Below, piece by piece: positions 63,133 through 64,000 of a stretch of DNA of 64,000 nucleotides (its first letter is position 1; the number at the start of each line of letters is the position of its first letter). This stretch comes from Holosporaceae bacterium (GTDB taxonomy: Bacteria > Pseudomonadota > Alphaproteobacteria > UBA3830): contig JAISYI010000022.1 of assembly GCA_031269995.1 (NCBI GenBank), positions 124,001 to 188,000 on the forward strand. The letters run 5' to 3'. Made by a program: the position numbers and the translations under genes. The notes below the pieces were generated by a model. It had not been told where the DNA came from. It made no database searches and saw only the letters and a list, made by a program, of their open reading frames with translations.

Positions 63133-63600
63133 CTACGCCTCTCCGATAGTCTCAAGGAACATCGAAGAAATTTCTGGAACTTCTTTATCTTCAATAATAA
63201 GGGAAAAATAGTGATAAAAGTGATTACACTCCCCACGAATTAGTTGAATTATGGATTGTATTATCTCCTCATCTGCAAGAAACGATGAAACAAAAGGGAT
63301 CGCCAGACTATATACGATGCAATTGCTAACGGATATCAGATCGAAATGCCCAATCCAAATCCTTTCATTGGCCCTGATTATCGCGTCCATTATGGAAACA
63401 CGCTTCTTTTTCGGCACTCGAAGGTTCATGTCGCAGGAAAAATAAATCATTTCGTAGTCAGATTTCAAAACAACCGAAAGTATATATTTAGGCCTGTCGG
63501 CCTTTAGATGAATTGATATCTCATTATCCCCCATTCTGCTAAAACTAAGATTCATCTTAGCGGCCAAGGCCTCTGTTATATCAATTGGATTAGCGCTCAA
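63133..63600 (-). CDS. YbjN-domain protein
   Basis: A 155-residue protein of the alphaproteobacterial YbjN type. The TTG at 63600 is preferred: AGGGGGAC lies 4 bases upstream and the protein then starts SANPIDITEALAAKMNLSF, aligning with the usual family start. The frame stays open to 63705, with an ATG at 63684. Core features are IYFSCDMNLRVPKKK, RANERIWIGHFDLIS and the ETIGEA ending. Function is unknown; the family is often near proC. Its stop touches the dapA ATG, so the two are co-transcribed. Confidence 0.82.
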   Translation of the reverse strand: MSANPIDITEALAAKMNLSFSRMGDNEISIHLKADRPKYILSVVLKSDYEMIYFSCDMNLRVPKKKRVSIMDAIIRANERIWIGHFDLISVSNCIVYSLAIPFVSSFLADEEIIQSIIQLIRGECNHFYHYFSLIIEDKEVPEISSMFLETIGEA

Positions 63601-63764
63601 TGCGGTCCCCCTTAATGCAAAAGCTGAGAATATCACAAATTTTTCCGCCAGGAAATCATGGAAGATGATGATAGTTGATCCCATCTGATAATATATTAAG
63701 TGCAAATTGAATTTTTATCCAAATATTGTTAGCGTTTTTTTTCCTTTGAGGGGGTTAGAAAGAT

Positions 63765-64000
63765 ATGCTTTTGGTTTTTCCTGGACAGGGATCCCAGGAA
63801 GTCGGAATGGGAAAAGGTCTGTACGATGCATTTTCAACGGCCAGAAATGTTTTTCACGAGGTCGATGATGCAATTTCTTTCTTTCTGTCTCGAGTGATTT
63901 TTGATGGTCCAGAAGACACACTAAGAGCAACGGAAAATGCCCAGCCGGCTCTCATGGCCATCAGTATGGCCTTTACAAGGGTTCTAGAGAAGGAATACGG
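63765..64000 (+). CDS. fabD: Malonyl-CoA:ACP transacylase (partial, runs off the right edge)
   Basis: First 78 residues of FabD, which loads malonate onto acyl carrier protein for fatty acid synthesis. The ATG at 63765 has GAGGGGG about 10 bases upstream. The start MLLVFPGQGSQEVGMGKGL carries the GQGSQ motif, and the segment ENAQPALMAISMA is also typical. The active-site Ser lies beyond the window. It is divergent from the YbjN-like gene. Confidence 0.9.
   Translation, partial: MLLVFPGQGSQEVGMGKGLYDAFSTARNVFHEVDDAISFFLSRVIFDGPEDTLRATENAQPALMAISMAFTRVLEKEY

Noticed and set aside
1-64000. CRISPR arrays, insertion sequences, prophage or integrase genes
   Set aside because: No regularly spaced direct repeats and no transposase, integrase or phage structural genes were found by reading.

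Overview
The window looks like a chromosomal segment of an alphaproteobacterium with a reduced, host-associated lifestyle, of Holosporales or Rickettsiales type (inference). Alphaproteobacterial families and gene pairings support this: HdaA, DUF1013/TrcR, DUF2232 behind rpsF-rpsR, DUF2066, a YbjN-like protein, ssb with gyrA, tpiA divergent from ppiD, and dapA with smpB. Coding density is high, many genes overlap by a few bases (ATGA or TAATG), and several starts are GTG or TTG. I see no insertion sequence, CRISPR array, rRNA or prophage; one tRNA-Ser(TGA) is present. Base composition is mid-range by eye, except for a GC-rich Ala/Gly-rich gene near 9 kb.

Layout. 1-2562 is a very large secreted protein of unknown function that runs off the left edge. 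After a 577-base gene-poor stretch come a lytic transglycosylase, valS and truA. 7.7-14.9 kb is the most unusual part: an outer-membrane-like protein, an Ala-rich secreted protein, a structured intergenic region, then crotonase, a NrdD-type ribonucleotide reductase and an AmpG-like transporter overlapping one another, then a second barrel-like protein. 15-31.8 kb is mostly housekeeping: rppH, hdaA, perM, pgsA, ndk, holC, pepA, ftsL, rsmH, nhaD, rpsR, rpsF, rsmA, surA, and divergently lptF-lptG-lptD. 31.8-35.1 kb is an envelope-modification cassette (GtrII-like glycosyltransferase, secreted protein, membrane-anchored FkbM methyltransferase). 35.2-38.6 kb holds mnmA, a ferredoxin, a Tim44-like protein, dcd and trcR.

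39.4-50.8 kb is a forward run: typA, a second ampG, glmU, glmS, kdsD, an LptC-LptA fusion, lptB, a shortened sigma-54 remnant and a ProP-like transporter. The right end has tRNA-Ser, tpiA, ppiD, rpoH, a lone UgpC-type ATPase, gyrA, ssb, an XRE regulator, asd, smpB, dapA, a YbjN-like gene and the start of fabD.

Together the genes describe a cell that still builds and exports LPS (glmS, glmU, kdsD, lptCA/B/D/F/G, surA), makes the diaminopimelate precursor for peptidoglycan (asd, dapA), and probably recycles muropeptides (two AmpG proteins). The observations I would check first are: the NrdD homologue with no visible glycyl-radical motif but a C-terminal CxxC; the sigma-54 gene reduced to about 239 residues; the LptC-LptA fusion; the GyrA quinolone-contact residues Val82 and Glu86; and the unknown secreted proteins at 1-2562 and 7750-9724.
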